Of a DNA stretch of 16,336 bases, positions 13,685 to 16,336 are shown one piece after another. Position numbers and translations under genes: made by a program. The stretch is from Rhodospirillaceae bacterium (lineage in GTDB: Bacteria > Pseudomonadota > Alphaproteobacteria > SP197), in contig JABIUG010000450.1 of NCBI GenBank assembly GCA_018700655.1, positions 1 to 16,336 on the forward strand, in the 5' to 3' direction. A model generated the notes under the pieces. It saw nothing but the letters and a program-made list of their open reading frames with translations. It had not been told where the DNA came from and did no database searches. The first letter of the stretch is position 1. The number at the start of each line of letters is the position of its first letter.

Positions 13685-14314
13685 CTATTTCCAGGCGAAC
13701 ACGGGTTGTTCGAGATGGGCCACGCGGGTGCCGCGTCCGGCCAGAGCGACCTCGCGAAACTGGTACATCACGGCGGCGGTGGGCGCATGGATCTTGCTGC
13801 CCAGCATCGGCATGCGGATTACGGGCCGGTCGCTCTCGGGTATCTCGACAAACTCCGGCGAACCCGGCTTGAAAAGAGTCGAGAAGCGGACGCGATGGAT
13901 CGAGGCGACCTCGTCGGGATTGGCGACAAGATCAACCTTTTCTCCGGCCCAGATCACCACCGGTGTGATCAGATAACCTGAACGTGTCGGATAGTCGTCG
14001 AGCCTGCCGAGCACGGCATCGGCGGGGAGCTTCAGATTGACCTCTTCCTCGAGCTCGCGAAGGGCGGCTTCTTCCGGAGTTTCGCCGGGATCGAGCCGGC
14101 CGCCGGGCAAGGCCCACTGTCCGGCATGTTTGTTCATGCGTGGCGCCCGTTTGGTCAGGATGAAGGCGCCGTGGCCCTTGCCGTCGTCGATCACGGTCAT
14201 GGTCACGGCTGCATGTTTGAGCCCGTCGCCTTCCTGCGCCAGGCGCTCGAACGTGTTCATGCGTTCGGCCATGCCGGAGCGTAGCGCATCGTCGATGGGG
14301 AAATCGTCGTTCAT
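13685..14314 (-). CDS. NUDIX hydrolase, CoA-pyrophosphatase-like
   Basis: A 209-residue protein with the NUDIX box at residues 72-94: GRLDPGE, then seven residues, then RELEEEVNL. The metal-binding REx2EE core is intact, but the usual Gly near the end of the box is Asn93. The preceding ILTKRAPRMNKHAGQWALPG resembles the NudL/YeaB CoA-pyrophosphatase group, suggesting cleavage of a nucleoside-diphosphate-linked compound such as CoA or NADH. It is longer than a minimal NUDIX protein, with about 30 extra residues at the N-terminus. ATG 14314 is taken as the start; ATG 14272 (MAERMNTFERL) is a possible alternative. It diverges from the aldo/keto reductase across 117 bases. Confidence 0.87.
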   Translation of the reverse strand: MNDDFPIDDALRSGMAERMNTFERLAQEGDGLKHAAVTMTVIDDGKGHGAFILTKRAPRMNKHAGQWALPGGRLDPGETPEEAALRELEEEVNLKLPADAVLGRLDDYPTRSGYLITPVVIWAGEKVDLVANPDEVASIHRVRFSTLFKPGSPEFVEIPESDRPVIRMPMLGSKIHAPTAAVMYQFREVALAGRGTRVAHLEQPVFAWK

Positions 14315-14431
14315 GGCCTTGGACTAGCCTGCAATCTTGCCTGCGGCAACTGTGCGTGGTTCCACGAATTGGTTCCGTGTGCCCGTGACCCGCATTAGGA
14401 TGGTTGCAACAACCAACCTAGGGACCGGACC
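14315..14431. promoter_or_regulatory. Divergent intergenic region with three small palindromes
   Basis: Between the NUDIX and aldo/keto reductase genes lie TTGCC-TGC-GGCAA (14337-14349), CGTGG-TT-CCACG (14355-14366) and TGGTTG-CAA-CAACCA (14401-14415). The last sits just ahead of the ribosome site of the reductase. They may be operators or mRNA hairpins for the divergent pair. No clear -35/-10 boxes were recognised. Confidence 0.35.
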
Positions 14432-15376
14432 ATGGAATACCGCACCTTCGGCCAATCGGGCCTTTTTGTTTCGCTCGCAGGCATGGGCTGCAACACGCTG
14501 GGCTGGTGGGTCGGCGAGGCGCAGGGCAAGAAGGTCGTGCATGCCGCGCTCGATGCCGGGATCGCGTTGTTCGACACCGCCGACATGTATGATGACGGTA
14601 CTTCCGAGAGGATCCTGGGCAAGGCGCTGGGCGCCAAACGCAAGGACGTCACGGTCGTCACCAAGTTCGGGATGAAGAAGGGGAAAGACCAGCGCGACAT
14701 CCCGCGCGGTTCGCGCGAGTACATCATTCGCTCCTGCGAAGGCAGTCTGAAGCGGCTGGGTACCGACTACATCGACCTTTACCTCCATCATGAGCCCGAC
14801 CCCCGTACGCCGATCGCCGAGACGCTCGATGCGCTCGACCGGTTGATCGATCAGGGCAAGATCCGTTATGCCGGATGTTCCAATTATGCCGGCTGGCAGA
14901 TCGCCGATGCCTCATGGCTGGCTGGTTCCAACAGCATGCCGAACTTCGTTGCCGCACAGAACGAGTGGAACCTGTTCTCGCGCGGTGTCGAGGCCGAGGT
15001 CATGCCCGCCGCCGAACATTTCGGATTGGGCGTCATGCCCTATTTCCCGCTCGCCATGGGCCTGCTCTCGGGCAAATACACCAGAGGCAAGCGCCCGGCC
15101 AAAAGCACGCGCCTGGGCAGCGGTGAGGAACGCCATAACGGCATGTTTTGTGATGCCAACTTCGACCGGATGGACGCACTCGACGCCTATGCCGCTGAAC
15201 GCGGCTACAGCCTTCTAGAACTCGCGATCGGTTGGCTGGCGAGCCACGAGGTTGTCTCGACGGTGATCTGCGGTGCGACGAAACCGGCTCAGGTCAAAGC
15301 CAACGCCGCGGCGGTGACGTCCTGGTGCATGACGCCGGACGAAATCGATGAAATCGGCGACATCGTGGGGAAATAG
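14432..15376 (+). CDS. Aldo/keto reductase
   Basis: A 314-residue TIM-barrel oxidoreductase. It has the catalytic tetrad of the superfamily: Asp48 and Tyr53 (FDTADMYDDGTSE), Lys78 (VVTKFG) and His120 (DLYLHHEPDP). The NADPH-binding part is seen in GCSNYAGWQ, YFPLAMGLLSGKY and the late VICGATKPAQVKAN. It probably reduces a carbonyl compound with NADPH in the cytoplasm; the start MEYRTFGQSGLFVS and overall layout fit the general stress/YghZ-like AKR groups. The substrate is unknown. GGGA stands 7 bases before ATG 14432. The next gene begins 6 bases after its stop, so they form an operon. Confidence 0.92.
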   Translation: MEYRTFGQSGLFVSLAGMGCNTLGWWVGEAQGKKVVHAALDAGIALFDTADMYDDGTSERILGKALGAKRKDVTVVTKFGMKKGKDQRDIPRGSREYIIRSCEGSLKRLGTDYIDLYLHHEPDPRTPIAETLDALDRLIDQGKIRYAGCSNYAGWQIADASWLAGSNSMPNFVAAQNEWNLFSRGVEAEVMPAAEHFGLGVMPYFPLAMGLLSGKYTRGKRPAKSTRLGSGEERHNGMFCDANFDRMDALDAYAAERGYSLLELAIGWLASHEVVSTVICGATKPAQVKANAAAVTSWCMTPDEIDEIGDIVGK

Positions 15377-15382
15377 GCTTCC

Positions 15383-16033
15383 ATGCAATCGTCCTACATG
15401 ATCCTCGACGACTTCTTCGACAATGGTGACAAGGCCCGCGAAAGCGCGCTTTCGATGGATTACCCGCCGGCGCCGGCCGAGGTCTATTACCAGGGCCGCA
15501 ACTCGCGCCAGTCCATGGCCTGGCCAAATCATGAGCGCATGTTTTCCAACATTCTGGCCCAGCAGCTTGTGCCGTTGGGCATGTCCCATGGCTGTGCCAG
15601 AATCACACTGGCCGATGATGAACGTCCGTCCGGTCGGGTGCATTGCGATCCCGGTGCGGCATGGGCCGGGATCATCGGTCTCAGCCGTGACGAAGACTGG
15701 CAGGGCGGAACTGATTTTTTCCGCCACCGTCCGACCGGGTCCGACCGCGCACCGATCACCAACGAAGAAGCCCAGCGGGTCTATGGCAAGCCGACGCCAC
15801 GCGATGCCCTGATCGATGTTCTCGACCCGGCCAAGGGCGAAAACATGGATGAATGGGAGCTCAGCTTCACACTGCCGCTGAAGTTCAACCGCTGCATCCT
15901 GTTTCGGCCCTGGTTCTGGCATTCCAGCGGCGATGGCTTCGGTTCCACCCTGGAAGACGGCAGGCTTGTCCTGCTGCTGTTCTTCAAGCCCGGGCCCGAT
16001 GCACTAAACGCCGAGATCGTGCCGCCTATCTGA
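15383..16033 (+). CDS. DUF6445-like protein, putative 2-oxoglutarate/Fe(II) oxygenase fold
   Basis: A 216-residue protein starting MQSSYMILDDFFDNGDKARE, the opening seen in prolyl-hydroxylase-like proteins (ILDDFF). A possible iron site is H87 and D89 (RVHCDPGAAWAGIIGL) with H180 (LFRPWFWHSSGDGFG), and R194 (DGRLVLLLFF) placed where a 2-oxoglutarate-binding arginine would lie. The layout matches what I recall of the DUF6445 family, which is found in proteobacteria and has no known reaction. ATG 15383 has AGG 5 bases upstream. It is 6 bases from the aldo/keto reductase stop, so a joint role in modifying one metabolite is plausible. The oxygenase function is inferred from motifs only. Confidence 0.6.
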   Translation: MQSSYMILDDFFDNGDKARESALSMDYPPAPAEVYYQGRNSRQSMAWPNHERMFSNILAQQLVPLGMSHGCARITLADDERPSGRVHCDPGAAWAGIIGLSRDEDWQGGTDFFRHRPTGSDRAPITNEEAQRVYGKPTPRDALIDVLDPAKGENMDEWELSFTLPLKFNRCILFRPWFWHSSGDGFGSTLEDGRLVLLLFFKPGPDALNAEIVPPI

Positions 16034-16063
16034 GGAAACTGGTGTTTTCCCTTGTTCTCTACC

Positions 16064-16098
16064 GTCATCGCCCCACTCGATGGGGCGATCCATCCCGT
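16064..16098 (+). repeat. REP-like palindromic element, copy 1
   Basis: A 35-base element: GTCATC, then stem GCCCC, 7-base loop, stem GGGGC, then GATCCATCCCGT. The stem can extend to 8 pairs (16067-16074 with 16082-16089). It lies 30 bases after the last gene of the reductase operon. It is paired with an inverted copy at 16140-16174, with the same flanks and length. The GTCATC...GGATCC style resembles short intergenic palindromes common in alphaproteobacteria. Confidence 0.75.
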
Positions 16099-16139
16099 AC
16101 CGCCTGCTATTGGTACCGCCAGTACGGTTCGCTGGGTCG

Positions 16140-16174
16140 ACGGGATGGATACCCCGCCCAAGCCGGGGGATGAC
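16140..16174 (-). repeat. REP-like palindromic element, copy 2 (inverted)
   Basis: Read on the minus strand: GTCATC, stem CCCCG, 7-base loop, stem CGGGG, then TATCCATCCCGT. It has the same 35-base length and the same ends (GTCATC and ATCCATCCCGT) as copy 1, while the stem differs by changes on both sides that keep pairing. The two copies face each other with 41 bases between them. Confidence 0.75.
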
Positions 16175-16312
16175 TAATAAAGGCAAAGGGTCTGTGCCCG
16201 GACTTGTGATCCCGACTTCTTTGGCACTCTTCAGTCGGCGAGATGGCTCTTTGCACACAGAGGCATCGCGGCCTGCTCTACCTCTATGAGATAGATCGGA
16301 TTCACGCGAAAA

Positions 16313-16336
16313 GGTGGGACCACTTATGGTTCCACC
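16313..16336. promoter_or_regulatory. Imperfect 24-base palindrome, possible operator
   Basis: GGTGGGACCA (16313-16322), CTTA, then TGGTTCCACC (16327-16336): ten-base arms with one mismatch. It ends at the window edge. It could be an operator for a gene beyond the window, with some likeness to GntR-type GTGG/CCAC sites, or the start of a hairpin. Context is cut off. Confidence 0.3.

Larger units (their letters stand above)
16034..16336. other. Gene-free end of window with palindromic elements
   Basis: No supported gene in these 303 bases. The left half carries two inverted 35-base palindromic elements (listed separately) plus CCGTAC/GTACGG (16095-16100 and 16122-16127). The right half (16175-16312) shows nothing I recognise. 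The last 24 bases are an imperfect palindrome. Confidence 0.6.

Overview
The window looks like a stretch of an alphaproteobacterial chromosome, probably close to Rhodospirillales. It is GC-rich, has Gram-negative envelope genes (AsmA, Tad pilus pseudopilins), and its protein families are typical of that class. The assignment rests on protein character alone; there is no rRNA or tRNA gene in the window. I see no transposase, integrase or CRISPR array.

Left part (1-5814). An AsmA-family gene runs off the left edge on the minus strand. Behind it, also on the minus strand, lies a tight three-gene set for Tad-type pseudopilins: a TadG-like protein followed by two TadE-like proteins, with overlapping ends. 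An AT-rich gap (3365-3625) separates this operon from a plus-strand signalling cluster: a broken histidine-kinase fragment that keeps only its ATP-binding domain, then two paralogous OmpR-type response regulators. The first regulator carries an odd 50-residue tail read through hairpin-rich DNA. This left part looks less GC-rich than the rest.

Middle (5815-11291). A gap holds a strong intrinsic terminator that faces the minus strand although no minus-strand gene precedes it. A two-gene operon follows: a histidine/phenylalanine ammonia-lyase homologue whose MIO-forming Ala-Ser-Gly has lost its glycine, and an isopenicillin-N-synthase-like 2-oxoglutarate/Fe(II) oxygenase. Convergent to it is a GNAT acetyltransferase. 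Divergent from that one is a membrane-anchored alpha/beta hydrolase, followed by a class IIA HAD phosphatase.

Right part (11292-16336). This holds a single-subunit, [4Fe-4S]-containing molybdopterin oxidoreductase, a tiny YqaE/Pmp3 membrane protein and a NUDIX hydrolase (both minus strand), then an operon of an aldo/keto reductase and a DUF6445-like putative oxygenase. The last 300 bases contain no gene. They hold two inverted 35-base palindromic elements with compensatory stem changes, and an imperfect operator-like palindrome at the very end.

Most genes are ordinary accessory or housekeeping enzymes. The best candidate for something undescribed is the MIO-deficient lyase homologue paired with the oxygenase. 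The paired covarying repeat, the decayed kinase with its two orphan regulators, and the unexplained minus-strand terminator come next.
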